This document shows, piece after piece, positions 51,380 to 59,933 of a stretch of 64,000 bases of DNA. How positions within the stretch are numbered: position 1 is the first letter of the stretch; each line of letters begins with the position of its first letter. The notes beneath the pieces were generated by a model, which saw nothing but the letters and a program-made list of their open reading frames with translations, made no database searches and was not told where the DNA came from. The position numbers and the translations under genes were made by a program. The DNA is from Microbacterium esteraromaticum (lineage in GTDB: Bacteria > Actinomycetota > Actinomycetes > Actinomycetales > Microbacteriaceae). The DNA is taken from contig NZ_CP043732.1 in assembly GCF_014084045.1 (NCBI RefSeq), positions 62,001 to 126,000 on the forward strand, read 5' to 3'.

Positions 51380-52834
51380 TCAGGTCGGAGTGGGAACGGC
51401 GAGTCGATCGGCGGGCCTCGTCCGGGCGTAGCCGTCGAGGTAGCGTTCGCGCTGCACGTCGAGAATCGCCGTGCGCTGCGGGTCGGGAACGAGCATCCTG
51501 GGCGCCGACGCGCGCAGGGCGGGATGATCGGCGTCCTCGCCGGCGTGCTCCAGCGCCAGTCGCGCCGCGCCGACCAGGCTCGTGTGCTGCAGATCCGACA
51601 CCTCCAGCGGCATGCCGAACACATCAGCGGCGAGCTGCGACCAGTAGCCGGAAGAGAGCACCCCGCCCGAGATCACGATCCGCTTCGGCTGCCCGTTCAG
51701 GGAGACGAGCTCGGTGAAGCAGTGATGCAGCGAGTACACGATGCCGTGCAGCACCGCCTGGTACAGGTCGATGGCGGAATGGTGCGGCTCGACCTCGAGG
51801 AACCCGCCGCGACGGCGGTCGTCCCAGCCGGGGCTGCGCTCGCCGAACAGGAACGGCAGGAACAGCGGCAGGTCGGAGCGGGCCGGGTCGAGCAGGGCCT
51901 CGAGCGCGGCGTAGTCCACGTCGGGGAAGAGTCGCCGCCTCGCCCAGTCGACGCAGTTGCCGCAGCCGCTGGTCGCCGCGCCGCTGAGCCAGCCGGCGGG
52001 TGAGCGGTACGTCCACGTGCCGGTATCCGCGGCGAAGGACGGCAGCGCCGCCGTCATCCGCAGCGCCCCGCTCGTGCCCATCGAGAAGGTCATGTCGCCG
52101 ATGCCGGATGCCCGGTCGCCGATCTGATTGAGCCCGCCGTCGGGGCCGGGCACGAGCACGGGCGTACCTGCCCGCTGCCCGAGGAGGGCGGCCGCTTCGG
52201 GCTGCAGGGGCGCCCAGGCGCTGCTCGGCTTCAGCTCGGGAAGCAGGACGGCGCCGATGCCGAGGCGCTGTCGCACCTCGGCATCCCACTCCCCCGTCTC
52301 GACCGAGATCAGCCCGGTGCCCGATGCCGTCGACAGGCTCGTCCATGTGCGCCCGGTGAGACGGGCGAAGACGAGTCCGCCCTGGTCGAGCATGAGCAGC
52401 CCCCGGAGGTCGACGCCGTCTCGCACCAGCTGGGCGAGCTTGAACGCGGGATAGCTGGCGTTGACCAGGCATCCGGTGCGCCGCCGGAACCACTCGACGA
52501 ACTCCGGATCCGATCGCCAGCGGGATGCCACCTCGTGCGCGCCGGTGTGCGGCCATTCGTACACCGGCGTCACGGCGTGCAGGTCCGGCGTGCGCAGCGT
52601 CATGCCGTGCCACGTGCTCGACAGCGCGATGACGTCGACCGGGCGACCTGCGGCCGTCTCGCGTCCGAGCGCGAGCAGCTCGGCGGTGATCACGTCACCG
52701 TCGCGCGCAGGGCTCTCGTCACTGAAGCGACGGGTGCGCACCTCGACGACTCCGGTGCCCGAGTCGAGGATCAGGCACTTCGCCGAGGTCGTGCTCGCCT
52801 CGAGGACGAGGACGACGTTCCCCGCGCCCGGCAT
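51380..52834 (-). CDS. FGGY-family sugar-acid kinase, probably gluconokinase
   Basis: This 484-residue kinase has the N-terminal VLEASTTSAKCLILD phosphate loop, STWHGMTLR with a substrate region, LVPGPDGGLNQIGD, DMTFSMGTSGALR and the C-terminal RIVISGGVLSSGYWSQLAADV. These are the two actin-like halves of FGGY kinases. Gluconate is the likely substrate because idonate-type enzymes lie directly upstream and gntP and gnd are in the same locus, but xylulose or other substrates are possible. The start overlaps the dehydrogenase stop (TGATG). Confidence 0.88.
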   Translation of the reverse strand: MPGAGNVVLVLEASTTSAKCLILDSGTGVVEVRTRRFSDESPARDGDVITAELLALGRETAAGRPVDVIALSSTWHGMTLRTPDLHAVTPVYEWPHTGAHEVASRWRSDPEFVEWFRRRTGCLVNASYPAFKLAQLVRDGVDLRGLLMLDQGGLVFARLTGRTWTSLSTASGTGLISVETGEWDAEVRQRLGIGAVLLPELKPSSAWAPLQPEAAALLGQRAGTPVLVPGPDGGLNQIGDRASGIGDMTFSMGTSGALRMTAALPSFAADTGTWTYRSPAGWLSGAATSGCGNCVDWARRRLFPDVDYAALEALLDPARSDLPLFLPFLFGERSPGWDDRRRGGFLEVEPHHSAIDLYQAVLHGIVYSLHHCFTELVSLNGQPKRIVISGGVLSSGYWSQLAADVFGMPLEVSDLQHTSLVGAARLALEHAGEDADHPALRASAPRMLVPDPQRTAILDVQRERYLDGYARTRPADRLAVPTPT

Positions 52835-53880
52835 CAGCCGTCAGTTCCGAACGAGAGCAGCACCTTGCACGAGCGCGAGGCGTCCGCTGCGGTCTCGAAC
52901 GCGTCGACGGCCTGCTCGGTGCGGTGGGAGGGAAGCACATGGCTGATCACGCCGGTCACGTCGATGAGTCCGGACGCCAGCGCGTCGATGACCTCGGCGA
53001 ACTCGTCTCCGAACCGGAACGAACCATGCAGGGTGAGCTCCCGCGTGATCGCCGTCGCGATCGGAGCCGGCACCTGACCGGCAGCCTGCAGCCCCAGCAG
53101 CACGACGTCGCCACCGCGCACGGCCGCCCCGACCGCGGCCGCCAGTCCCGGCACCGTGCCGCTGGACTCGATGACGATGTCGGCGTGCAGCTGCTCGATG
53201 GCCTCCGAGTCCCGTGCGTCGAGGGCGTGGGCGCCGCGAGCAGCGGCGATCTCTCGCGGCATCGCGTGCAGATCGGTGACGGTGACCCGCTCGGCGCCGA
53301 GGCCCTGCGCCACTGCGGCGGCGAGCTGGCCGATCGGGCCCGCGCCGATCACAGCGATGCTGCGCCCGGCGACCGGCCCGGCACGGTGGACGGCGTGCCA
53401 GGCGACCGCGGCCGGTTCCGCCAGCGCGGCTGTGCGCAGGTCGAGGGTCTCCGGCAGGGCGAACAGCATGCGCGTGGGCAGCGCCACCCTCGACGCGAAC
53501 GCTCCCTGCGTGTGCGGCAGATGGAGGGCGGATCCGAGGTAGCTGGATGCAGGAGCAAGGTTGGGACGCTCCGCCGGCCATGGCGTCCTTCCGTCGCCGT
53601 GCGGGGTGAGCGGATGCACGGCGACCGGGGTCCCGGCTGCGGGCCCGCTGCCGTCGGCCGCTACGACCGAGACGATCCCGGACACCTCGTGGCCGAGCAC
53701 CATCGGCTCACGCAGCACCGACGCACCGGCCGCGCCGTGTCTCCAGTAGTGCAGGTCTGAACCGCACACCCCGCCGTAGGCGATGTCGACGATCGCCTGA
53801 TCGGCGGTCGGCGAGGGTGCACCGAGATCCTCGACGCGCAGGTCCCCTGCCGCGTATGCGATCACACCCGGGTTCGACAT
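52834..53880 (-). CDS. Medium-chain Zn dehydrogenase, L-idonate 5-dehydrogenase type
   Basis: This 348-residue NAD(P)-dependent enzyme would oxidise L-idonate or a related polyol or acid. The catalytic zinc site is GGVCGSDLHYWRHG and GHEVSG. The Rossmann domain has VIGAGPIGQLAAAVAQGLGA. The structural zinc lobe, usually four Cys, reads HPLTPHGDGRTPWPAERPN with no Cys, so that site is lost. The ATG at 53880 has GAGAGGAG upstream. It sits in an operon of MFS, SDR, FAH and FGGY kinase genes, with the kinase gene overlapping its stop. Confidence 0.85.
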   Translation of the reverse strand: MSNPGVIAYAAGDLRVEDLGAPSPTADQAIVDIAYGGVCGSDLHYWRHGAAGASVLREPMVLGHEVSGIVSVVAADGSGPAAGTPVAVHPLTPHGDGRTPWPAERPNLAPASSYLGSALHLPHTQGAFASRVALPTRMLFALPETLDLRTAALAEPAAVAWHAVHRAGPVAGRSIAVIGAGPIGQLAAAVAQGLGAERVTVTDLHAMPREIAAARGAHALDARDSEAIEQLHADIVIESSGTVPGLAAAVGAAVRGGDVVLLGLQAAGQVPAPIATAITRELTLHGSFRFGDEFAEVIDALASGLIDVTGVISHVLPSHRTEQAVDAFETAADASRSCKVLLSFGTDG

Positions 53881-53922
53881 GGTGCGCTCCTCTCTGCCTC
53901 GCGCACGTGGCGCTGATCCTGT

Positions 53923-54654
53923 TCAGATGAAGGGGGTCGTCAGGACGACTCGACCGACGGCGACGCTCGCCGTCCGGCCGGGAACGACAGGAGCCTGCGA
54001 ATGCGGCGCGCCTGTCATCACGACGTCCCCGGCGTCCAGCGGCGTCCAGCCGGCGACGTAGGCGAGACAGTCGCGGATCGAGACCGGCAGCTCGCGTGCA
54101 TCGGTCGTCGCGACCGTCTCTGCGTCGACCGCGACGACGAGCGGGATCGAATCGAGTCCGGCCTCCGTGTCGATCCACGGCCCGAGAGGCGTATACCCCG
54201 CCCCGGACTTCGACTCGAAGTTGCGCGGGTCCATCACGACCCGCTCCGGGCTCGACAGGTCGTTCACCGCCGTGACGCCCAGCACGTACTCGTGTGCATT
54301 GGCGGCGGTGAGTCCTTCGGTCGGCCGACCGATCACCACCGCGATCTCTCCCTCGGCGACGACGGCACCGGCATCACTGCGCAGACTCACCGTCTCGCCG
54401 GAGGCGACCACGGTGCGCGGGCTCTTCAGCCACGCCTGCACCGGAGACGGATGCGCGGGTCCGTTCTGTGCGATGCCGACGAGCACGACCGGCTCACAGG
54501 GTGCGAGAAGACGTCCCTCGACGCGCTCGTCGATGATCACCGGCTCGCGCCCTTCGGCGAAGGCCGCGAACGGGTCCTCGATGGGGCGCATCCCGTCCTC
54601 GTGCGCGCACACCCACCGCACGGCGTCACCGGTCTGTGCTCGGCCGACGAGCAT
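53923..54654 (-). CDS. Fumarylacetoacetate hydrolase (FAH) family protein
   Basis: This 243-residue enzyme has the FAH catalytic domain: VVLVGIAQNGPAHPSP, metal ligands in VVAEGEIAVVIGR, GVTAVNDLSSPERV, a short DFESKSG-like segment NFESKSGAGYTPLGPW, and DAGDVVMTGAPHSQAP. Members hydrolyse or decarboxylate 2-oxo-3-deoxy acids, acylpyruvates or similar. The ATG at 54654 overlaps the SDR stop (TGATG). Position in a sugar-acid operon suggests cleavage of a 2-keto-3-deoxy acid, but the substrate is an inference. Confidence 0.85.
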   Translation of the reverse strand: MLVGRAQTGDAVRWVCAHEDGMRPIEDPFAAFAEGREPVIIDERVEGRLLAPCEPVVLVGIAQNGPAHPSPVQAWLKSPRTVVASGETVSLRSDAGAVVAEGEIAVVIGRPTEGLTAANAHEYVLGVTAVNDLSSPERVVMDPRNFESKSGAGYTPLGPWIDTEAGLDSIPLVVAVDAETVATTDARELPVSIRDCLAYVAGWTPLDAGDVVMTGAPHSQAPVVPGRTASVAVGRVVLTTPFI

Positions 54655-55433
54655 CAGACCACCGCCGTCATGCCGCCGTCGACGAACAGGGTCTGTCCGT
54701 TGACGAAGTCGCTCGCGGGAGCGGAGAGGAAGACGAGTGCGCCGACGAGATCCTGCACGTCGCCCCAGCGACCGGCCGGTGTGCGAGATCGCACCCAGCC
54801 GGAGAACTGCTCGTCTTCGACCAGCGGCCGCGTGAGAGCGGTGGCGAAGTAGCCCGGTGCGATCGCGTTCGCCTGGATGCCGTGAGGGGCGAGATCGGCG
54901 CACAGCCCTTTGGTGAGCATGACGATGGCGCCCTTCGTGGCCGAGTACGCCGCTATGGACGGGCGGGCGAGCTGCGACTGCACGCTTCCGATCGAGATGA
55001 TCTTCCCCGACCCGCGCTCGATCATGCCGCGTGCGACTCGGCGCGAGAGCCGGAAGGCTCCGGAGAGGTTCGTGGCGACGAGGGCATCCCAGTCCTCGTC
55101 CGAGAAATCGGCGATCGGCGCGCGCCGCTGCACCCCGGCGTTGTTGACCAGGATGTCGGGCGTGCCGACCAGCCGCTCGACCTCGTCCACGCCCGCGTCG
55201 ACGGCTGCTGAGTCAGTGAGGTCGAAGGCGACGCTGCAGGTCTCGGCTCCCGTGCTGCCGGAGATCTCCTCCGCCGCGTGGGCGGCCTTCGCCGCATCGC
55301 GGCCGTGCACGACCACCCGGGCGCCGGCTGCCGCCAATCCCTCGGCGAGCGCGCGCCCGATGCCCTGACCAGACCCGCTGACGAGGGCCGTGCGACCGAT
55401 GAGGTCGAAGGCCGCGATGCCTCGGGCGGTCAT
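54654..55433 (-). CDS. SDR oxidoreductase, gluconate 5-dehydrogenase (IdnO) type
   Basis: This 259-residue classical SDR reduces or oxidises a keto sugar acid. It has the cofactor motif SGSGQGIGRALAEGLAAAGA, HGRD (NADP-type Arg), NNAGVQRRAPI, the SIGSVQSQ Ser and YSATKGA catalytic pair, and PGYFATALT. VQRR after NNAG is typical of gluconate 5-dehydrogenases. Start ATG 55433 overlaps the MFS stop (ATGA), so it is tightly coupled to a transporter. With the idonate-type dehydrogenase and kinase it could link idonate to gluconate. Confidence 0.88.
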   Translation of the reverse strand: MTARGIAAFDLIGRTALVSGSGQGIGRALAEGLAAAGARVVVHGRDAAKAAHAAEEISGSTGAETCSVAFDLTDSAAVDAGVDEVERLVGTPDILVNNAGVQRRAPIADFSDEDWDALVATNLSGAFRLSRRVARGMIERGSGKIISIGSVQSQLARPSIAAYSATKGAIVMLTKGLCADLAPHGIQANAIAPGYFATALTRPLVEDEQFSGWVRSRTPAGRWGDVQDLVGALVFLSAPASDFVNGQTLFVDGGMTAVV

Positions 55434-56842
55434 CGTCCGACCGCCGCGATCGACACCGTGGTGGCGTAGACGTCATCGCCGGCTTCGGCCCGCGACACCT
55501 TGATCGCGTCGTCGACGCGGGTGAGGTCGCGCCGCAGCGTCTCGGGCGCGAGGAACGTCGACGCGGTGGTGATCAGTGCCAGCACGGCCATGTAGGTGGC
55601 CAGCAGGATCCAGTTCGCGTCGCTCACGGCGATGAGGTACGCCCCCAGCACACCGGCGAGGCCACCGGCCAGCACGGCCGAGATCTCACGGGCCATCGCC
55701 ACGCCCAGGTAGCGGTGGCGGTTGCCGAACAGCTCCGGGAGCATCGCGCACTGCGGGCCGAGCATGGTGCACACGGCGACGCCGATGCCGATCGCGATGA
55801 CGCCGACGGCCAGCGCGTGGTTGCCGAGCGAGAGCATCCACCAGGCCGGGAAGGTGTAGATCAGCATGAACACCGCGCCGAATCGGTACACGGTGCGGCG
55901 CCCGAGACGATCGGACAGGTGGCCGGCGAGAGGCACCGAGAAGACGCCGATGAGCGAGCCGATGGTGACTCCCCAGGTGAGCAGGCTCTTGTCGGCTGCA
56001 CCGTCGAGGATCGCCACGAAGAACGCGAGGCCGAGCGTCTGGAACATGTAGGAGCCGCCGTTCTCGGCCATGCGCAGGCCGATGCCCACGATGACGCCGG
56101 GCAGACCGTGCGTGAAGATGTCGCGGACGGGCCGCTCGGCGATCTGCTCGTGCTTCTCGAGTTCGATGAAGGTCGGCGTCTCGCGCAGTCGCATCCGGAT
56201 GAACAGTGCGAGCAGGATGAGCGCGAAGGATGCCAGGAAGGGCACGCGCCAGCCCCAGCTCATCAGCGCGTCGGTGGGCAGAAGGCTGATGAAGCTGAAG
56301 ACGAGGGCGGCGAGCAGCGTGCCGGCCTGGATGCCGATGAAGGGCAGGGCGGCGAAGAATCCGCGACGGCGCACGGGAGCGTACTCTGCCATCAGCACGG
56401 TCGCCCCCGCCTGCTCTGCACCGGCGCCGAAGCCCTGCAGCAGGCGCATGAGCACGAGCAGGATCGGCGCCCACAGCCCGATCGCCTCGTAGGTCGGAAG
56501 CAGGCCGATCGCCGTGGAGGCGCCGCCCATGAGCAGGATGGTGGCGACGAGCACCCATTTGCGCCCGAGTCTGTCGCCGAGCACCCCGAAGAAGAGACCG
56601 CCGAACGGGCGGGCGAGGAAGCCGACGCCGAACGTCGCGAATGCGGCGACGGTGGCCATCGCGGGATCGTCCTGCGGGAAGAACAGCACGTTGAAGATGA
56701 GGGCGGTGGAAAGCCCGTAGAGCGCGAAGTCGAAGTACTCGAGGGCGCTGCCGATGCTCGAGGCGAGCGTCGCGCGGCGCAGGTTCGCGGCGTACTCCGG
56801 GTCCTCAGTCGCCGCAGGTCGGGTCGTGCGGGGGTCGGTCAT
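55430..56842 (-). CDS. MFS transporter, metabolite:H+ symporter (MHS) group
   Basis: This 470-residue permease has twelve helices. After a polar N-terminus it has SIGSALEYFDFALYGLSTAL, typical of the MHS group, GDRLGRKWVLVATILLMG as the loop 2-3 motif, RLLQGFGAGAEQAGA and the loop 8-9 repeat GHLSDRLGRRTVYR. ATG 56842 has AAGGAG six bases upstream; ATG 56848 abuts it. It opens a five-gene operon (MFS, SDR, FAH, dehydrogenase, kinase) and should import the sugar acid. The promoter carries a candidate IclR operator on its -35 element. Confidence 0.9.
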   Translation of the reverse strand: MTDPRTTRPAATEDPEYAANLRRATLASSIGSALEYFDFALYGLSTALIFNVLFFPQDDPAMATVAAFATFGVGFLARPFGGLFFGVLGDRLGRKWVLVATILLMGGASTAIGLLPTYEAIGLWAPILLVLMRLLQGFGAGAEQAGATVLMAEYAPVRRRGFFAALPFIGIQAGTLLAALVFSFISLLPTDALMSWGWRVPFLASFALILLALFIRMRLRETPTFIELEKHEQIAERPVRDIFTHGLPGVIVGIGLRMAENGGSYMFQTLGLAFFVAILDGAADKSLLTWGVTIGSLIGVFSVPLAGHLSDRLGRRTVYRFGAVFMLIYTFPAWWMLSLGNHALAVGVIAIGIGVAVCTMLGPQCAMLPELFGNRHRYLGVAMAREISAVLAGGLAGVLGAYLIAVSDANWILLATYMAVLALITTASTFLAPETLRRDLTRVDDAIKVSRAEAGDDVYATTVSIAAVGR

Positions 56843-56881
56843 GGCCATCTCCTTCGATCGGCTCGCTTCAACGTCATGGAG

Positions 56882-56920
56882 ACGATACCAGCCCAGTGAA
56901 CCTTGTTCAACCCTTTGGAC
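56882..56920 (-). promoter_or_regulatory. Promoter and IclR operator candidate of the MFS operon
   Basis: On the minus strand TTGAAC (56905-56910) and TATCGT (56882-56887) are separated by 17 bases, a good sigma-A promoter. TGAAC-CTT-GTTCA at 56897-56909 is a perfect inverted repeat over the -35 element, and 56897-56920 matches a site at 58928-58951 at 17 of 24 positions. Confidence 0.6.
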
Positions 56921-56987
56921 CCGATTGATGCGCACTCAGCCGCGAACCGGTGGTTCCGGTCGCGAAGCGTCGGTCGCGAATGTCCCG

Positions 56988-57779
56988 TCAGCGGCGCGCA
57001 GCGGCACTGAACGGATTGGTCAGCTCACGCGCCGCGACGCGCAGCGCCTCGCCGACGCGCTCGATGCGCTCGAAGTCGGCCTCGGGCGCGCGGATCGCCA
57101 CACCGAGCGCGAGCGCCGGGTCGGAGGGAGCCCACGGCTCGAGAGGCACGGCCACGCCGACGATCCCCCGGAAGGACTCCTCGGCGTCGAGCGCCCAGCC
57201 CCGACGGCGTGCCGCAGCAAGGGCATCCAGCAGATCGGCCATACTCGTCGCGCTGCGTTCGGTCAGCCGCGGGAACACGGTGTCGGCGCCGAGCAGGGCC
57301 ACCACCTCGTCATCAGACATCGACATGAGCAGGGCGCGTCCCGTCGCGGAGAGCGCCGCCGGCAGCCGCGAGCCCAGCGGCGTGCCCAGCCGGAGCGAGC
57401 GCGAGCCCTCGTGCCTGGCCAGGTAGAGCGACTCCGCTCCGTCGAGCAGCGCCACCTGCACCAGCTCGCCCGACAGCACCTCCGACGCCTCGCAGACGCT
57501 GTAGAACTCGCGCACCTGATTGAACTGCGCGGCGAACGCTCCGCCCAGCTCGGCGGTGCGCAGCCCCAGCCGATAGCCCGCAGACGTGCGCTGGATCATC
57601 CCTCCGGCCTCCAGAGCGAGGCACAGGTTCGCCGTCGACGACTTGGCCAGCCCCAGCTCGCCGGCGAGCTCGGTGAGGGTGCGCGGCTCGGCCTTGGCGA
57701 GCAGCCCGAGCAGCCTGATGCTCCTCGTCACCGCCGGTGCCGGATCCCTGCCCTCTCTGGCATCGTCTTCTCGTGCCAC
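56988..57779 (-). CDS. IclR-family transcriptional regulator
   Basis: This 263-residue regulator has an N-terminal winged helix-turn-helix (ITRSIRLLGLLA-like SIRLLGLLAKAEPRTLTELA, then LGLAKSSTANLCLALEAGGM) and a C-terminal effector domain of the IclR type with LGTPLGSRLPAALSATGRALL and EESFRGIVGVAVPL. GTG 57779 has GGAGG seven bases upstream. It is cotranscribed with the 2-hydroxyacid dehydrogenase and faces away from the MFS operon by 145 bases. It is the best candidate to bind the two TGAAC-type repeats in the locus. Confidence 0.9.
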   Translation of the reverse strand: MAREDDAREGRDPAPAVTRSIRLLGLLAKAEPRTLTELAGELGLAKSSTANLCLALEAGGMIQRTSAGYRLGLRTAELGGAFAAQFNQVREFYSVCEASEVLSGELVQVALLDGAESLYLARHEGSRSLRLGTPLGSRLPAALSATGRALLMSMSDDEVVALLGADTVFPRLTERSATSMADLLDALAAARRRGWALDAEESFRGIVGVAVPLEPWAPSDPALALGVAIRAPEADFERIERVGEALRVAARELTNPFSAAARR

Positions 57780-57816
57780 GCTTCGCCTCCCGGTGATGCC
57801 GGCCTCGCGCCGGATG

Positions 57817-58875
57817 TCAGTAGAACTCGACAGTATCGACCGTGGCTCGCAGCGGTCGACCATCCAGCAGGCGTGCCGCGTTCTCTGCGAATCGCCGGGC
57901 GATTCGCTCCTCCTCCTTCGAGCTCAGAGCCGCCGTGTGCGGACTGACGAGGACACGCGGGTGATCCCACAGCGGCGACTCATGCGGCAGCGGCTCGACT
58001 TCGAAGACGTCCATGGCCGCGAAGGAGACCCGGCCGTCGTCGAGCGCCTCGAGCAGTGCGGACTCGTCGACGGCGGTGCCGCGGCCGACGCTCGCGATGA
58101 TGGTGCCGGGGCGCAGAGCGGCGAGGACCTCGGCGCCGACGAGGTGGTGGGTCTGTGCCGTGCCGGGAAGCGCCACGACCACGGCATCCGCCTGGGAGGC
58201 GGCCTCGGCGAGCTGCTCCAGTGGGATCAGCCGATCGACGCCGTCGACGGGCATCCCGCTTCGCGTCGTTCCCCACACGGTCGCGCCGAGCGCCTGGAAG
58301 CGCCTCGCGCACTCGGCTCCGATGCCGCCGAGCCCCACGACCAGCACGGTCATCTCGTCGACCTGTCTCATCTCCCAGCGGTCGGGCCAGCTCCGACCGG
58401 ACTGATCCGCGCGGAGCCGGGGCAGGTCCTTCGCGCCGGCGAGGACTCCGAACACGGCGAACTCGGCGAGGGTTCCCGCGTGCACGCCCGCGCTCGTGGT
58501 GAATGCGATCCGGTCGAGCGCGGCCCGGTCGAGTCCCGCCGCCTTGATCTGGCTTCCGCCCCCGGCGGCGGTCGTCATGACCCAGCGCAGCCGTGGATTC
58601 GACGCGACGGTGCGCGCGAGGGCGGCCGGGTCGACGTCGGGGATGCCGAACAGCACGTCCGCCGAGTCGACCATCGCGTCGAAGGCCGCCTGCTGCTCCG
58701 GCGTTCGCGCGTGGTCGGGGTCGCCGGACCAGTCGGCCGGCCCGCGCATCGGACGGGTCAGGGCGTGATCGCGGACCATCTCGACCCGCGGCTCGAGCTG
58801 CTCGATGAGGCGGCACAGCGATTCGCTGAGCGGCACGGCGGCCACCGCACGCAGCCGGGTCTGGGTCTCGGTCAT
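57817..58875 (-). CDS. D-isomer-specific 2-hydroxyacid dehydrogenase (2-ketoaldonate reductase type)
   Basis: This 352-residue NAD(P)H-dependent enzyme has the Rossmann motif VVGLGGIGAECARRF, VVALPGTAQTHHLVG, SVGRGTAVDESALLEAL with the catalytic Arg region, DVFEVEPLPHESPLW with catalytic Glu and SPHTAALS with catalytic His. Relatives reduce 2-ketogluconate, hydroxypyruvate or glyoxylate. ATG 58875 has GGAGGAG six bases upstream. It forms a two-gene unit with the IclR regulator and is divergent from the beta-hydroxyacid dehydrogenase gene across a shared operator. Confidence 0.9.
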   Translation of the reverse strand: MTETQTRLRAVAAVPLSESLCRLIEQLEPRVEMVRDHALTRPMRGPADWSGDPDHARTPEQQAAFDAMVDSADVLFGIPDVDPAALARTVASNPRLRWVMTTAAGGGSQIKAAGLDRAALDRIAFTTSAGVHAGTLAEFAVFGVLAGAKDLPRLRADQSGRSWPDRWEMRQVDEMTVLVVGLGGIGAECARRFQALGATVWGTTRSGMPVDGVDRLIPLEQLAEAASQADAVVVALPGTAQTHHLVGAEVLAALRPGTIIASVGRGTAVDESALLEALDDGRVSFAAMDVFEVEPLPHESPLWDHPRVLVSPHTAALSSKEEERIARRFAENAARLLDGRPLRATVDTVEFY

Positions 58876-58904
58876 GTCTCCTCCTCGGACGGAACGCCGA
58901 CACC

Positions 58905-58910
58905 ACCCTA
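58905..58910 (-). promoter_or_regulatory. -10 box of the 2-hydroxyacid dehydrogenase-IclR operon
   Basis: TAGGGT on the minus strand, about 30 bases before ATG 58875; its -35 region falls in the operator candidate 58928-58951. Confidence 0.45.
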
Positions 58911-58927
58911 TCTTCAATCCATTCAAA

Positions 58928-58951
58928 TGAACAGTGTCCATTCTGTTGGAC
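58928..58951. promoter_or_regulatory. Second IclR operator candidate
   Basis: TGAAC-AGT-GTCCA followed after six bases by TGGAC matches the MFS promoter site at 56897-56920 (17 of 24 positions). It lies over the -35 regions of both divergent promoters here. Confidence 0.55.
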
Positions 58952-58956
58952 TTTGG

Positions 58957-58962
58957 TACCCT
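58957..58962 (+). promoter_or_regulatory. Leaderless -10 box of the beta-hydroxyacid dehydrogenase gene
   Basis: TACCCT lies six bases before ATG 58969. Confidence 0.58.
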
Positions 58963-58968
58963 GGGCCC

Positions 58969-59880
58969 ATGACAGCATCCTCCGCCACCGTCGGCGTGAT
59001 CGGCCTGGGCTCGATGGGACGCCCGATGGCAGAGAGACTGCTCGCCGCGCGTGGCGAGCTCATCATCCACGCGCGCCGCCCCCAGCCAGAGCTCGTGGCG
59101 GCAGGTGCCACCTGGTGCGCGACGCCGAAGGACCTCGCTGCTCGATCGGACGTGCTGCTCAGCGTGCTGCCGGATCTGCCCGAGCTCGAGCAGCTGCTCG
59201 AAGGGCCGGACGGGCTTCTCGCCGACGACGGGGAGCTGCTCATCATGGTCGCATCGACGTCGTCTGCGCCGGCCGTGCGGGCGCTCGCGGACCGGCTGCG
59301 CGAGAGGACCGCGGGGCGGGTGCGGATGCTCGACTGTCCCGTCTCCGGCGGGGAGGACGGCGCTCGCGCCGGCACCCTGTCGATCATGCTCGGCGGGACG
59401 GACGCTGACGCAGCCCTGGCCGCAGAAGTGCTCGCACCGTGCGGCAATCCCGTGCACCTCGGCCCCCTCGGCGCCGGCGAGGTCGCGAAAGCCTGCAATC
59501 AGCTCGTGGTGTCGGCGACGATCCTCGCACTGGGCGAGGCGACCGTGCTCGCCGATCGCTCCGGGATCGATCTCGACAGGATGTGGTCGCTGCTCGCGGG
59601 CGGTTACGCCGGCTCCCGGCTGCTCGACACCCGCCGGGACAAGCTGATCACCGGCGACGACTCCCCCAGCGGCATGGCGAAGTACATGGTCAAGGACCTG
59701 CGCTTCGCCGCCGACATCGCGGCCGCGACCGGTACCGAGACGACTCTGCTGCCGGCCCTGAGCGCCGCGTTCGACGAGATCGTCGAACGGGGTCTCGGTG
59801 ACCGCGACATCTCGGTCACCCGGCGGCTCGTCGCCGAGCGGGGCCGCGCACCCGCTGCGGACGACACGAACGAATCCTGA
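58969..59880 (+). CDS. Beta-hydroxyacid dehydrogenase (3-hydroxyisobutyrate dehydrogenase family)
   Basis: This 303-residue NAD(P)-dependent enzyme has VGVIGLGSMGRPMAERLLAA at the N-terminus, the substrate-binding DCPVSGGEDGARAGTLSIM, HLGPLGAGEVAKACNQ with the catalytic Lys, and KDLRFAADIAAATG near the C-terminus. Family members act on tartronate semialdehyde, 3-hydroxyisobutyrate, threonate or other beta-hydroxyacids. Its neighbours point to a sugar-acid substrate. It shares a divergent promoter with the 2-hydroxyacid dehydrogenase and is leaderless. gnd follows after 53 bases with its own promoter candidate. Confidence 0.9.
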   Translation: MTASSATVGVIGLGSMGRPMAERLLAARGELIIHARRPQPELVAAGATWCATPKDLAARSDVLLSVLPDLPELEQLLEGPDGLLADDGELLIMVASTSSAPAVRALADRLRERTAGRVRMLDCPVSGGEDGARAGTLSIMLGGTDADAALAAEVLAPCGNPVHLGPLGAGEVAKACNQLVVSATILALGEATVLADRSGIDLDRMWSLLAGGYAGSRLLDTRRDKLITGDDSPSGMAKYMVKDLRFAADIAAATGTETTLLPALSAAFDEIVERGLGDRDISVTRRLVAERGRAPAADDTNES

Positions 59881-59894
59881 CCCTCTCGCACCGA

Positions 59895-59900
59895 TACCCT
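59895..59900 (+). promoter_or_regulatory. -10 box before gnd
   Basis: TACCCT would start transcription near 59907, leaving a leader of about 27 bases that contains GAGGAG before GTG 59934. Confidence 0.4.
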
Positions 59901-59933
59901 GAGATCACGCCCTTCACCATCGAGGAGATCCCC

